Notes: generated by a model from the letters alone, not told the origin. DNA of 64,000 bases from Neelides folsomi (GCA_034687125.1 JAQGBZ010000014.1:372001-436000); one strand, 5' to 3'. Counted from the stretch's first letter, positions 35,601 to 48,962 are shown. A program made the numbers and translations.

Positions 35601-38600
35601 TATAGTGCTCGAGAAGCTCCTGACATCCAGAGACGACGCGTTGTCCGTCTTCGATGTCTGCAGTTTGGCCCTCTACGGAACACACGCTCTTCCCATTCGT
35701 CTCAAAATCGTTATTGAACGATTGCTCGCTACACTCACTCCAGACGAAATTGACAAAATTCTTCGAAGCTTCGGGTGGTCTCCTCAGGATCTCGCAAGGG
35801 GATATATGATTCAAGTAAAAATATTTTTTAATCATTAAGACATATTTTAAATTATATTTATATTTATTAATTAATTAATTTATTTATTTGAAGGATTCGC
35901 GTGGAGGTCTTTTAGGGCGATGGTCAATGCTTCCCCGTGAAGAGGAGATTCTGATTCTCCAGCAGTTCCTTCGGTTTCAGGCGACGCGGGCACTCAGTTT
36001 TGCTCTCCTCCGAGAAGATTTTCCAATCCCGCCTCCGACACCTAATAATCACCCGCCAAAGACCCCACCGCAAAATACAAATCATCAGCTCATTCCCCAG
36101 CCACCTCCGCCGGTCAAGAATGAGAGTGTCAAAAGTAAGGCCCATTCTTTATTCTGACTTTACGTAACATTATCTTTGTTCCCACCAATTAAGACACTCA
36201 TATGACAAAGTATGTAATTATTGTCTTTTGCGTGGGAAATGATATGGTAAACCGCCCTTGTCTCTCCATCCACCAACCATGAAATGGATTACAATCACGA
36301 GAAAATGACTTAATAATATATCTTTATTTTCCCAATCATATTAATTACTCTTCCCACATTTATACTTATTTTTATAAATTCATACCTTAATTCATATAGA
36401 TGGAAATATTTACAATCAAGACATGTTAATAGCAAGTTGTCCTTCTCAAGGTCCACCCGAACCTCAGCCTTCTCAAATCTTAAACTTGTCAACACAATCA
36501 TCAGCGAGCGAAGATGAGGCAGAAGGCGAGAGATACGATTTAGCTGTTGATTTGAGTTCAAAATCAATCACATCGCACAATAGCATTAAACAGGAACGAT
36601 CGCCTCGACAAGATGTTCGAAACTCCGACAAAGACTTCTCCAATATCCGAAAGAGCAGCATGGGACAGAAGCGGCAATGGAATCCAATTCAGACGGCTCA
36701 GCTCGTCAACCCAGCCACTGGTAAATTGAAGATTAAATTCCTTTTCATCCTTAAAGCTCTTAAGCCCATTAAATTATCTTAATCCTTACGTTTGAATTAT
36801 CAATGAATTCAAATGGATAATTAATCATATTAGGAACAAATATCATTTTTATCGAAATTAATTAGCAATTATTTAATTAGTAACAATAATTTGCAGGGAA
36901 ACGAAGGGTCCAATGCTCGGTGTGTCTCAAGACTTTTTGTGACAAGGGGGCTTTGAAAATCCACTTTAGTGCTGTTCACCTCCGGGAAATGCACAAGTGC
37001 ACGGTATCCGGGTGCAATATGATGTTCAGTTCCAGGCGTTCGAGGAACCGACATTCGGCTAATCCAAACCCGAAACTTCACTCCCCGCACCTCCGAAGGA
37101 AAATCTCTCCACATGATGGAAGGACAAGTCAGCCGATAATTAATCTAAGCAATTCAATGCTCCTTTCCCCCATCCGCTTCCCTCCTTTCCTCCCCGTCAT
37201 GCCACAGAGCCACAGTGCTGATGCGAACGTGAAGGAAGAACCCAATGATAACTTCAAGGAGACTGACGAGAGGTGACCAAAATATAACAATTAAACATAC
37301 AGCACATCCCATACAATTCACGTCCCCATATCCTCCCCATCATAATACAGAATTTATTAGAATTTATTAACAGAATTTATTATTCAATGAGCTAGTTATG
37401 AACCAGAGATTAGAGTTGCATAAATCCATGAGTAATGAGAAATGGATTTTACAGGATGGACGACGACTTTGAGCATGATTTGTGCTTCTCTTCGCCCGAA
37501 GAGGAAGAAGAAGAAAATGAAAGCGTGGAGAATACGAAAGAAGAGCCCAAGAACGACGGTGCAAGGAAGAGGAAACTCAAAAATCCCGTTCGGCTCCCAA
37601 GCGTCCCGGACGACTCAAACGACGACTTTTGCTGTTACGATGATGGGACTGAAGTGAGCCACGAAGAAGAGGAAGAAAAGGAGAAAAAACACGAAGTGGA
37701 GGAAGATCATTTGGGGCGGCTTGAAGCACTTCCGATTTTTGCCTCCCCTCACCACTCGGATTCCTCTGGGACTCCGAAATCGGAAGATGAGGAAAATAAC
37801 GGTCTAGGCGGTTCTTCTCCAGGATCAGGTGAGAACCAAACACTTATAGATAAATCATTAATAAGTCATTAGTAAAAGTTTATTTTTTAATTAGTAAAGA
37901 AGGGTTTGTATATTGAGTAATGTTAACAAAAAAATTGTTTTTAGTAGATGGAGAAATTCCCATCGATCGAGAGAACCCACGAAGATGTCTAGCATGCGGG
38001 AAAGTTTTCCAGAATCACTTTGGAGTGAAGACTCACTACCAGAACGTCCATCTGAAGGTAATGAACATACGGGAGTTTCCATATGGGCATTTTTTTTATT
38101 TATGTGATTATGTTTTTAGCTCATGCACAAGTGCACGGTGGATGGATGCAACGCTGCTTTTCCATCAAAGCGATCCCGCGATCGTCATTCTTCCAATCTC
38201 AACTTGCATCGGAAGCTTCTTTCCACGTCGGACATCAGCAATGGGAGTAGTTCAGATCTCAAAGAAAGGAGTGGTATCTTCAACCCGTACTTCTTCCACA
38301 ATGGATCGGGGAATCATGTGAGTCCATTTTTATGATTTCATAAATGTTTACATCTCGTCATTTCGGACATTTGGATTTTTGGAATTACAAATATTAATTC
38401 TTTGTATATTTTTCCAGGCTGTGAGCCCGCCGATGAACGCGAATCATCCACCTTGGAACCCATTTTTACCCTTCCACATGTTTCCTGCTGTTTTCGGAGC
38501 CCCACCTCCACCCCCCATGGACAATCCTCCAATAGTTGATGTAATTTACCATTTTATGCCCTCTGCTAATTACTTTCACCAAATTTATTAAGATGTTGTG

Positions 38601-38799
38601 AAGGAGGGAAATGACCTAATGTTTGACTACATTGCAGTGCCGTTTCTGCGGGAAGTCGTTTGAGGAAGGCAGCCCGCTTCGAGCCCACATGGAGTCAGCC
38701 CATGCCCAAGAAGGGATTCAGTGCCGAAATTGCAGCAATTTGTTCTTCTCCTCCAAAAAGTTTGAGTCACATTCGAAAATCTGTGTAGAACACCCTTAG
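32698..38799 (+). CDS. Basonuclin/disconnected-type zinc-finger factor, copy B (5' exon missing)
   Basis: Tandem paralogue of the gene at 11,897-17,581, in the same orientation and keeping all three zinc-finger pairs. Exons: 32698-32809, 35606-35814, 35894-36134, 36451-36720, 36897-37272, 37455-37828, 37948-38057, 38120-38317, 38418-38540, 38638-38799; 724 residues, phases consistent. The Cys-rich start ([23 protein letters not shown]) and BNC domain lie at about residues 1-150, pair 1 from C284 (CSVCLKTF), the acidic/basic linker with [13 protein letters not shown] at about 404-527, pair 2 from C541 (CLACGKVF), a Pro-rich exon ([10 protein letters not shown]), and pair 3 from C672 (CRFCGKSF, then CRNCSNLF). 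The last finger is C2HC (HSKIC) rather than C2H2. Exon 2 is unbroken where copy A has a 46-bp intron. Exons 1, 6 and 7 have exactly the same lengths as in A. PolyA signal at 38,824. Likely a DNA-binding developmental regulator (family knowledge); the initiator exon was not found. Confidence 0.94.
33155..33447. promoter_or_regulatory. Duplicated intronic element E16, copy B
   Basis: Partner of 12,525-12,869; keeps GCGACCCTTGACG-TGACCTG. Confidence 0.55.
33591..33714. promoter_or_regulatory. Duplicated intronic element E17, copy B
   Basis: Partner of 13,048-13,198; keeps CTGGTCAATCTTTTCGGTTC. Confidence 0.45.
33868..33970. promoter_or_regulatory. Duplicated intronic element E18, copy B
   Basis: Partner of 13,406-13,550; keeps CCTTAATTGACAC and CACATAGGTGACAAC. 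Confidence 0.45.
34503..34713. promoter_or_regulatory. Duplicated near-identical 211-bp element E19, copy B
   Basis: Partner of 13,847-14,057 with one mismatch (34,690). Directly to the right, copy B has unrelated sequence (GGGCTTCCAACACCCC), so the edge is sharp. Confidence 0.8.
34959..35060. promoter_or_regulatory. Duplicated identical 102-bp element E20, copy B
   Basis: Identical to 14,250-14,351 at every base. Confidence 0.8.
35073..35247. promoter_or_regulatory. Duplicated intronic element E21, copy B
   Basis: Partner of 14,371-14,561; 35,188-35,247 is a 60-bp identical run. Confidence 0.7.
35379..35588. promoter_or_regulatory. Duplicated intronic element E22 with 103-bp identical core, copy B
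   Basis: 35,379-35,481 is identical to 14,653-14,755; the similarity runs on to near the acceptor of exon 2 at 35,605. Confidence 0.75.
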
Positions 38800-38829
38800 C
38801 AGCTCTGTTATTACTTGACATTAAATAAA

Positions 38830-41800
38830 AAGTCGATCTCTTTTCTATTCGTTTTCCATCATTTCCATACACGTTTTTTCTTATCTTAAGTGATTACTTA
38901 TTCAGATTCAAACATTCACATGGGGCTTTTAAAGCGTATAAAAAAGGGGAAGAGGGGGAAAGTTTAATTAAGGAATGGCTCATTGACGTGTGGGTGTGGG
39001 TCCGAAGGATGATGAAGATTTCCGGGATGTTTGGAAACTTTGTATACCTATACCTGTGAGTGATGAAAGGCGAATCCCTTTGACCATGCAAGAAACTCGT
39101 TTGGGTGAAAGGCGGTCGTGAAAGAAGGAGGGAAACGTCTGATTACGCGGAAGAGACAAAGCCCGGGCAGCTGCCCCCTGCAATCAATAATGAGGAGCGA
39201 GGACGGGAGAGGAGATAGGAGATGAAGGATGGTCGGAGAGGGAATTGAATTCCGAGTTCACTGAAGGTGTTTTTCCTCCCAGGTTCATATACATAAAGTG
39301 TGGGCGAGGGTGGGTTCGGTGATTTCATTACTTTTCCTTTCTCCTGTCATGGGCCGGGACATCCGGAGTAAATAAATAAACCCACCCCTCTTTAAGATGA
39401 AAGCAGGAGTGAAGTGGACCTTGTCATTCCTTGATGGATCAACGCGGCAGAGGTTTGGGGTCATTGAGAAGGAGGGGATTGGCAGGTCGGAATGCGAGCC
39501 ACGTCGGGGAGAAAGTCAAAAGACACTAATTGCCAATAGATTCCCCACTTCCTCAGCTCGTGACCGAAAATATAAGCTAGAGTTTTATTTAATAAGACCC
39601 CAGCTGCGCCCACACCTTTGATTAATACCGGGGAATTAAAAATGGAATCGGAGTGGGTCTTGATTGAGGATGAAAGGGACTTGGAGATCTTTCCGCTTCA
39701 TTTTCTGCGGTGGGAATGAAGGGAAGAGGAATCGATCGGTCATTAAATCCTCTAATTACAGATGTATTTGGAAGTTCTGGGAAAAAGTGAAGAGGAAATT
39801 TAATCGCCCTCAGCAAATTATGGATGTCAACAGAGTCATTTACATTTGAGGCAATTTCCATAATCGCCATCCTTCCCCTATTAAATGCACACATTCAATT
39901 TCCTCCAAAGATTAAACATGTCAGAGGGTTCTCTTTCATCTCGAGATTGAGACACATCTCCTACAAATGTTGGGTGTCTCGGCGGCGAATTCTTCCAACC
40001 CATTTCATCTTGGAAAAATCTAATTACCTAACCTGACTTGACGTTTTTAATAAGAGCCAGATGGGTTCACCTTAAATTAAGCCGGGAGATTTATGTTGTA
40101 AATTTTTCTCGGTTTATTTGGATGCTTTCTCGAGTCGATGAAATGAGATTCTCCTCGGGCGGATGATCCTCCTGGTTCCTCCCGGCTCTGCCCGCTTCCT
40201 TTCTCCCTAATAAAGGGGACAGGAACGATGAAGGGAAAAGGAATAACTCATTACATCCTGACGAGCCCACTCTCCACCCGCTCTGACAGCCTTAAAGAAC
40301 CAAGCAATTTAAATACGTCGTGCCCGCATTAAATCACCCCTTATTACCTCGCCCTTCCCAGCCACTCTTACAATAAAAGGAAGAAATTCACATTGAATCA
40401 ACTCCCCAGATATCTCAGCCTTTTTACCATTTAACCATTTGAGAACATTTGAGTGTTGGAAGGATTCTCCCCAACAAGTCAAGAAAAGGCTTCCGACTCC
40501 CACACCGTTTCACAATCTTCAACCTCACGGTCCTCTTTATCCATTTATTATCCATATGAAGTAAAGTATTTGAGCCATCTTGAAAAAGGTTAATTCATTC
40601 CACACTTTAACCATTTTCAAACCATTGCAAAACTCATACTTTGTCCTCATGCGGCGATTTGGCCATTAAAAACGATTGCGTATCATTTCCTAAATGACTT
40701 CTGATTCACATTGCAATCACAACCTACAAAACCTTGTAGTTGTGATTAGGCTCATTATGAATATTTCTTTCTGACAGCTTGAATAATTGGGCAAAAAAAC
40801 TTTATTTATAAGAAAATGGAAAATGGCAATGGAAATTGAGTTGATATTCGAGTTCGAGAGTTTGAAGGTTTGAAGCAGAGACAAGTTTTTGTTCACTTTG
40901 ATTGATCAACATTTGGTCTATTTTAACTTTTTAAGTAAATGAAATGTGAATGGGTGAGGATGTCAGAGTTCCACAAATGCATGTCTACAAAGACAATATT
41001 ACATAGTGCAAGAAATAAAGAGAAATTAAAAATTCATTGTGAGAACGTCAATTCTTTCTTGGGGAACAAATTCAATGAGATAAAAGAAGAAATTCCACAC
41101 GTTGTTTCTTTCTTCATCAAACCACTGCACTTGCATCTTGCATTGCACGTCTTTTGTACAAAAAAAGAAAAGTTCGTTATAATGAATTTGACTTGAGCGC
41201 TCTCTAACCTTGCGAATAGCATTCAATCCTTCTCTTTGTCTCCCTTTTGATCTTTATACCTTTTTAATCATAAAAGAACATTTTATCCTAAAAATATACT
41301 GTGGAATTTGTATTAAATATTTACTATTGAATTAAATGAAAAATTCAAGAAATAAGTAATTTAATGGAAGGCAAATGAAATGTCTTTACTACTTGAAACA
41401 AGGAATATTCACAAAAGTCTTACATGAAGAACACAGATAAATTTAAACATTCAGTTTACGATTTTTTGGAGTTAAATCTTCAATATTGCGATTGATAAAT
41501 TATGGCTTGAAGTAAATATTATACATACAATTGCAATACAATATGTAAATTCAATTAAACATAAATCAATATTCTTATATTTTACATTGTCAAATGAAGA
41601 AGGGCTGCCTTAATTTAAAATTAAGTAACCAAATTACATAAAAGGTACTCTCTTGTCTTGAGCATTGGAGTTCAATGTCCACGTTCAGTCATTTTCTAGA
41701 TAAATGAAAAAACATTTTAATCTATCGTAAAAAGATATATGTTCATAATAATAATTTATATTAAATAATTTAAATAGTCATTAAAGTTAAATAATCCAAC

Positions 41801-41841
41801 TTATATAAAAACATAAGTAAAATATATTAAATCTGTAATGA
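38830..41841. other. 3' flank of basonuclin copy B and composition boundary
   Basis: No gene is supported. E23 (39,792-39,845) lies here. Base composition shifts from mixed GC islands to uniformly AT-rich at about 40.3-40.6 kb, marking the edge of the basonuclin regulatory domain. Confidence 0.55.
39792..39845. promoter_or_regulatory. Duplicated 3' element E23, copy B
   Basis: Partner of 19,005-19,056; GAGGAAATTTAAT followed by GGATGTCAACAGAGTCATTTAC in two near-matching parts. Confidence 0.45.
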
Positions 41842-42141
41842 TCAAATTATTATTTTACCATTGGTTCCATCAGCGGAGTCGTCGGCACTCGTGGCTGCTG
41901 TGGTCATAACTTCGGCAGATTTTGATTCATCGGAGTCGGGTCGGCAGCGTGGTAAGATGGTCGTCAAGATTTTGGTCACTTTTTCTTCCGAAGAGGATGA
42001 GGAGGACGAGGAATCTTCGCCACTTCCGCTCCCGTCCTCTTCCGCCTCCCAATCGTCCCGATTGACTTTAACGAGGAGGAAGATGAGGGCCAGGAGGACG
42101 AGGAGGGTGAGGAATCCGATGACCACTGTCCTTTCCTTCAT
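41842..42141 (-). CDS. Small single-pass membrane or secreted protein, Ser/Asp-rich
   Basis: A 99-codon frame starting ATG at 42,141. Residues 6-24 are strongly hydrophobic (VVIGFLTLLVLLALIFLLV), followed by a basic then acidic Ser-rich stretch (GSGSGEDSSSSSSSSEEK). The composition fits a signal anchor with an exposed acidic tail. The family is not recognised. The end may be spliced: ACCAATG is followed by GTAAAA (a donor), and an AG acceptor near 41,700 would give the tail E-N-D then stop. The coordinates given are for the unspliced reading. It lies 0.7 kb downstream of the HADH stop, same strand. Confidence 0.5.
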   Translation of the reverse strand: MKERTVVIGFLTLLVLLALIFLLVKVNRDDWEAEEDGSGSGEDSSSSSSSSEEKVTKILTTILPRCRPDSDESKSAEVMTTAATSADDSADGTNGKIII

Positions 42142-42832
42142 CTTCGGATCTCTCCTATTTTTAATTGAGCCAAGTGAGAAAGAACCGCACTGCCAGAAAG
42201 GAGGTCTAAAAGATATTTTTAGGAAATTGGGGCGCTCACAAATTCTTTGCTAAACCTTTTTTGGCTCCTCCCCAGTGAAGGTCGCGTAAACAAACTCGAC
42301 AATTCTTCTATATACCTAAATAATTAAACTCAACACAATTCCTACAATATTCTATAGCTAAATAGTTAAACATGTGAGATCGTATTGTTTTACATCTTTG
42401 CCTAACATTTGTTTTCCATGCAACTTTGCACGTATGAATGAGGCCAAGTCTGGAGTATGAGAATGCAATCCGAATATGCTCCACTATACGAATTTAACTT
42501 CATTGGTATTTTCACTACTCACAAGATTCACAAATGCATAATTAGAGTAAGTATGTGATTTACTTTCAAGATTTCTTGTCCGTGTCTAGCGTCCCTGTCT
42601 TCCCAATCGTTTCCATTCTTCATCTTAAATACTCATTCAAGGGTTCATGCAAAGGAATTTAAAATATTCATATCAACTTTAATCCTAAAGAATATGAGTT
42701 GAGTTTCGCCAATGATTCATATAATGAATTATACCTATACCTTATATGCAATTCAATAATTCATGATTCTAGATTGGAAGATTGAGCCTTTTTTATTAAA
42801 TTGTTGAAAAGGAGGTTAAACCGTACAAAAAA

Positions 42833-44804
42833 TCACTTTTTCCCATATTTGTACCACCCTTCTCCAGATTTTCTTCCAAATTTTCCTTCTGCGACCATTT
42901 TTTCAGTGATTTTTGGCACTTTGTACATTGGATCATTTGGAAAACGCTCATGCCATCCTGCATTGTAATTTTAATTTTAAGTCCATCAGTTAAATATGTA
43001 TATAATTCAATTATTTTATTACCTAACTAAATTTTTACCTTTAATAACATTGAGCCCTAAATCAATTCCAGTATAATCGGAAAGTTCAAATGGTCCCATT
43101 GGATAACCTGCACCAAGCTTCATTGCGACGTCAATATCCTCGAATGATGCATCTCCTATAAAGATAATCGTCAATGTTTTTGACTTTATTAATTTTATAT
43201 CATGATAAATTTTTTCTTGCCTCTTTCGACCATCCTTATTGCCTCCATGCTATAAGGAATCAATAAGCGGTTGACAATGAAACCAGGAGTGTCTTTACAG
43301 CTCACTGTCACTTTCCCTATGAATTTTCCCCATGCCGTCATCTTCTCGAATGTCTCATCTGAGGTTTCGTTGATACGGATCACTTCGAGGAGTTTCATCA
43401 TTGGGACCGGATTAAAGAAGTGAAGTCCACCGAAACGATCCTTCCTCTTTGAATCAATGGCAATTTCTGTGATTGGAATTGAGGAAGTGTTACTTGTAAA
43501 TATAGCATGTTCAGGAGCACACTGAAAAGGAATTCAATTTTAATTTCTTTCAATTTTTGCTTTTACAATATTTTAATTTGCATAAAATACAAAAATTACT
43601 TTATCAATTTGAGAAAAAAGCTTTTGTTTTAGTGCAAGATTTTCAATGATTGCTTCAATTACTAAATCAGTCTTTTCAACAGATTTCTCAACATTTGAAT
43701 TGAAATTAATTCTTTCAAATGTCGACTTTACAAAATTTTCTCCTTTTACTGGATCATCCTATAAATCATAATTAGAAACAAACGTAAGATACATTAGATA
43801 ACTACTTTATTAATTAAGTTAACTTGAAAGTAAAGATAGGTATGTACTTGTATATGCAGATCTATACATATTATACAGTAAGATCTTAGGTCTAACAATA
43901 TGGTAAGAAGGTAAACATATGTGGGTTTGCAATTTAAAACGGGGTATCTCAAAATTTTAAATCGTTACTTAAATATTTAAATTGAATTTTAGAAAAATTT
44001 AATTAATAGTTGTTATTCGGATACTAAACCAAAAATGAACTTAATGAGTTAATTGCGGATGTGTACAAATTACAAAATGCGATACTCTTTATTTAGCTCT
44101 TGATGAGAAAAATTTCAATTTTCACATCTTTTATTTCCTAATCTCATCCTTTTTAATACATGTTAAATATTCAACTATTAAACTAATCAAATGGTTTTTC
44201 AACGTTTAATGAGTACATAGGGTTAAAGATAAATGTAAACCCTATAAATATGCAGTTTATATGTTCTAAAAGATTGGCAAATTGATCATAATTGGGTTTA
44301 AACACATCATTAAATTGCTGTACTATCATAGTATTTAATAAAAATATAACTAGTAAAATTCAAATCGTTAGTAACTGTGAAAATAAATTCTAATTTTGAT
44401 ATACCCCTTTTTAAATTGCAAACTCATATATATTAGGTACCTTGAAAAGTTTCTTCGAAATCCTTTGAAGACTTTGCTGTATTATGTTTTGTGAATTAGC
44501 CAAGAGTTTGTCATTCAAGTCGACCAAGTTTACATTGCAAGAAGCTTGAGCGGCAACCTAAAGAACATTGGTAATACTTGATTAATTAAGACTAATTACT
44601 AATTAAATTACAATAGGTAAAAGTATTTGAAGACTCAAAAGAGGAAAGTTAAAGAATCAAAGAAATGTCAATATGATGATTTCAAACCTGAGCAATTCCT
44701 GTCCCCATCAAACCTCCTCCAATTACAGTCACATTATTTATTACGTTTTTCGTTACACCAGTTGAATATGATCGAGACAAAGTTTGAAGCCCTTTAAGAA
44801 TCAT
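42833..44804 (-). CDS. HADH: Mitochondrial short-chain 3-hydroxyacyl-CoA dehydrogenase
   Basis: Oxidises L-3-hydroxyacyl-CoA with NAD+ in the third step of mitochondrial beta-oxidation. Six exons: 44804-44688, 44557-44441, 43758-43600, 43521-43221, 43155-43039, 42957-42833; 311 residues, against about 314 in human. Residues 1-20 ([16 protein letters not shown]) look like a mitochondrial targeting peptide. The Rossmann dinucleotide motif [13 protein letters not shown] is at about 27-39. The catalytic pair H165 (GLHFFNPVP) and E177 (KLLEV) has the family spacing of 12. The C-terminal dimer domain is intact ([24 protein letters not shown], ending [10 protein letters not shown]). The intron between exons 4 and 5 begins GC instead of GT (AGAG|GCAAGA). 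The gene lies head to head with ACTR10, 740 bp between starts. Confidence 0.96.
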
Positions 44805-45544
44805 TTTAAAAAAGAAAGCTACACGGATGGGAATACTTTTCTATTCTTGATCAAGGAATCTGATCACCAACTGAAAGTTTAACAAAGTTTAACTTTTAGC
44901 AAAATGATACAAGTTAAACCTCTTGAAAACGGGATATAACTACAAACAGATATAATGAGAAAAGGTGAAGAGAATATAAAAACTAATTAAATGTACCAAA
45001 TATTACCTATGTACTCTTACCAAATGACAGAGAGATATAAACTCTGTCAATTGAGGAGCACTTCAATGAGGTTCATGTTTCAATATTTCATTCAAGGTTA
45101 GTTCTCCGGCTTTTTAACTATCGAGCATGGAGCTAACCAAAGTTCACTTCATGTTTAATATCTTTATACTCGTATATATTGCACACGCAATATTGTATTA
45201 CAAAATGTATGAGAATGTGAGCATTCGAGTATACCATTCCGACAAGTACAACATAGAGTACGAGCACACAAGTGTACCAATTGAATTCATTTAAGCCTTT
45301 GCTTTTTGGGGAATATTGAACTTGTGCGAAGGCTGATTTTTAGATCCTGCTTGGCTCGAAATGAAAAAATATAAAGTAGAGTATGATATGAAGTGAAGTA
45401 TCAAACATTTGATTTTGATTATTTATTTCTAATTTCCAATTTATGTCTTTGTTAAATTTTCTTATAAAGATTAATTCATTTGTTTAAAATCAAATATACA
45501 AGATTCACATTTTAATTCATCATTATTGACGAAAATCTTTTACA
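44805..45544. promoter_or_regulatory. Shared intergenic/promoter region of HADH and ACTR10
   Basis: A 740-bp AT-rich gap between the two divergent start codons. It must hold both 5' ends and promoters. No TATA-like pair or other motif stands out, so a bidirectional promoter is inferred from the layout only. Confidence 0.45.
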
Positions 45545-47905
45545 ATGCCTATTTATGAAGGGATTGGACTCATAAATGACAAGGCTCCTGTTGTGATTCA
45601 ATTTGGGCACACGGTCACAAAGTAAGTTCAAGAAGAACATAAATTTTACTTTTGTGTGTTTAATTTAACCATATAATTAACAAATTTCTGAATTTAAAGA
45701 TAACAAATTAATTAATAAGGTCCTTTAATTAATGAAATTATTTCGGTTGTATCTAGGGCTGGTTTTGCGGGTGAGGTTTCTCCAAGATGTATTATTCCAT
45801 CAGTAGTAAAAGATAGAAGGTATTTGAACAAGAGCAGAAGAATTTACGATTATACATCTGAAGACGATTTGTATCATTTACTCGTGGAATTCCTGCACTT
45901 CATTTATAATAAGTAATAGAATGAATAAAACCTTATAAAATATTTTAATTATAACATTTAATAAATAAAAATAGAGTTTTTTAAATAGCTTAAAAATTGA
46001 CTATGAAAATAATCCATATTATTTTTTTCAATTAAATAAGACATCTTCTTATCACACCAAAGGACAGAAAAGTTGTCATTGTGGAGTCAATATTTACCAA
46101 AACTCTCGAACGACGAATTATTGGGAAAGTTTTATTCATTCATTATGAAGTTTTTAATGTATTGTGGATTCCACATCATTTGGCAACTGTTTGCGTTACC
46201 GGTTCAGATACTGGCCTTGTCATCAATATTGGCAGCGAAGAGGCGATTGTTGTTCCAGTACATACAGGTTTGAATTGCAGAATTTAATTTTATCCTGTTA
46301 GTATACCATAAAAATATTATGAAAAAGTAATAAAATATAGTAATTTTATCTTATTTAGGAATAACCTTCTTATCCAGCATAAGCTCGCAGGAATTGGGAT
46401 CAAATGCTTTTGATAAGTAATCTTAAACATTTAAATATATTTTATTTATGATTTCAATGCCAAAAAACTATTACATATATATAATGTTCTTAAGGGTGTA
46501 AGTAAACAAAAGTAATTAAGCCTAGCTCCTACAATAAGCTACTGGCTCAATATTTTAAAAAACTTCTTATACATAAGTTGTTCAGATTTGGATGATTGAA
46601 GTCTAAGGGGAGTTGATTTGTTTTAAAAGTTGTCCACTACCTCAAAAAAAACGTCGCAATGTGGAGGGTTTTTAAAACTTTTAGCTCCTAGAACTTCGAA
46701 TCTATCGCCTTTTTCATATGAGTTTATATACCAATCCAATCCGAAATTGTGTTTTATTTTGCTAAGGGGTAGTACTTTTTTGAATAAACCTTCTGTTAAA
46801 GAAATATTAACGATAATTAACAATTTGGGGACTTTTAACTATTGTCTTCTTTATTTCGCGTGTCCAAGGACCCATAGTTGCATAAATAATTATTCAAATA
46901 TTAAATAAGTGCTCTGAAAGGGGCTTTTGCTAATTTAATACATTTGGTTACTAATTCAATCCCTACCCCGTTTGAACATTTTTTAATATTTTGAATAATT
47001 CAACTATGGAATGGACACATGTGATTGAAGAAACAATAAAATATGGTCTTTCTTTGACTTTCCAGCTTAAGTTTCATTGAATTGTTTATTGATAGGAATC
47101 TTCAGAACTTGATAGATACGCAACATGAGGAGAAAATTAATTTGAAAGCTCATGAATTAGAAGACCTCAGAGTTAGAACTTGCTTCGTTACTTCATTGGA
47201 AAGAGGCAAATTAATTCAAGATGAAAAATTAGGAGAACTCAAAAAATTTGCTAAATCATTCGATTATGATCCAAGTGATAACAACGTCTTCAAGATAGAA
47301 GGAATCGTGAGGGAAAGCGCAGCGGAATTTTGGTTTCGCAATGAAGATTTGGACGGGATTTCTTTACCTATAATGATTTTAGATTCGTTATTACGGGTAC
47401 TTCCAATATTTTTATAATAATTTCCAATCATTAACACGCAAATGATTCAAATGCTTATAAAAATAAATATACTTTTAGTAGAACAAGTAGCAAAAGTAGT
47501 CTATGAAAGAGAAGTTTATAAACAAAACTTCATTTTAAAATTTTAACTTTATAACAGGTTCCGATTGATGCAAGAAAAGTTTTGGCGAAATCCATTATTT
47601 TAACCGGCGGAACTCTTATGATTCCTGGATTTAAAAGGAGACTTTTAGAAGAATTAAACGCCCTTTCCAAGACGTACAACAATGGACAGTGTTCTGAATA
47701 TGAATTTAGGATATTTGAAATGATAGCTAAAGAAAATTGGATTGGATGGCTTGGTGGGGCAATATACGGAACGACCGAAGCCATGAATTTAAGAAGTTTG
47801 TCCAAAGAGAATTTTCTCAAAACTGGTGTTATTCCAGATTGGTCCAGTCCAGATTTGGGATCTACCACTTCTGGACAGAATGTAATCTCATCAAAAAGTC
47901 TTTAA
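45545..47905 (+). CDS. ACTR10: Actin-related protein 10 (Arp11), dynactin pointed-end subunit
   Basis: A subunit of the pointed-end complex of dynactin, which supports dynein cargo transport. Exons: 45545-45621, 45757-45912, 46041-46267, 46359-46416, 47096-47396, 47558-47905; 388 residues (human about 417), all phases consistent. Matches the family from the start: MPIYEGIGL, VVIQFGHTVTKAGFAGEVSP in two parts, CIIPSVVKDRR, HLLITPKDRKVVIVES, TGSDTGLVINIGSEEA, LEDLRVRTCFVTSLERG, RESAAEFWF, ILTGGTLMIPGFKRRLLEEL and NWIGWLGGAIYGTTE, ending with TGVIPDWSSPD. Phosphate-loop residues are non-canonical (FGHTVTK), as expected in this divergent actin relative. The fourth intron is 679 bp and AT-rich. 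Confidence 0.95.
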
Positions 47906-47907
47906 GT

Positions 47908-48424
47908 AATTGACGAGCCTAATCGTAAAACGACCACAGATCGAGTTTTTTTCAGTTTTTCTCCGTTTCCTGCGAGATTCCGAAATTACCCTAAATTTTT
48001 AATATAAGAACTACATTCTCTATAATGGGCTATTTGAAAACATAACAAACAAAATAGAAAAATGTGTAATTAATCCAAGATTTAAGGGCTAAATTAAAAT
48101 ATAGAATATTTTAAAAATCAGAAACATAGAAAAACGGAAATTTTGTATGTTAAAGAAGGAGAAATTATAGCTTTTGCTTTAAAGGTTATCATAAGCATTG
48201 ATTTCGAGTGGTGTAGTTACATAATGTATCTTTCACGATTCGACGGGCTAGAATTAAGGTTTTTAATAAGAAAAATTGATTGATTAAAAAACTCAATAGT
48301 TCTTTTAAAATCCACTTAGGATTTGCTAATTGCAAATTTTAGGGTAATTTCGGCGTTTCGGCGGAAACGGAAAAAAATGAAAAAAACTCACTCTGTGGTA
48401 GTTTTACGATTCAGGCCTTCAATT
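47908..48424. mobile_element. Foldback/MITE-like element with about 85-bp inverted ends
   Basis: The left arm 47,908-47,999 and right arm 48,334-48,424 are reverse complements with a few mismatches and small indels. Paired pieces include AATCGTAAAACGACCACAG with CTCTGTGGTAGTTTTACGATT, and GAAATTACCCTAAA with AAATTTTAGGGTAATTTC. The core between the arms is about 335 bp, AT-rich and non-coding. Total is about 0.52 kb. The target-site duplication is not clear and I cannot assign a superfamily. It begins 2 bp after the ACTR10 stop codon, so it probably forms part of that gene's 3' UTR. Confidence 0.75.
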
Positions 48425-48962
48425 TTTCTAAAGTATTCTAATCGGTTCTCATGTCTAATGTACTGTAGTATTCTTTAGAGTTAATCCCTTTTTGTCGAAT
48501 ATTTTATTGTATAAGAATATACCATGTTACATTTTAATAATTATTTGTCATTTTTATGAATAAACATTTTAACTTCAAATGTAATTTTCCAACAGTTGTT
48601 GGTTCATGTGATTTTTGCATACACCATTTATAAAGTATAACACCAATTAATCGAACATTTCGTTCAGAATTAATTTCATTAAATAGAATTTTAAATAATA
48701 TAAATAAATAGTAAATAATAAAAGCAAGTGCACGTAATACGTGCGTGCATTCAATGCATGTACATGTATGTATGTGTTTAATGCCTATGACGAATTGTTC
48801 CATCTGTTGGGTTTAAGATTGGCAAATAATGGATTGGATCTTCGCGCTGGTCTTCCCTTGAGATCTCCAGAAGAGCGATCGTGTGAGCTTGTGAAATAAA
48901 TTTGATTTCATTCGCAAATTCAAACAATTCCGACTAACAACTTGTAAAATTAGATTGTTGAA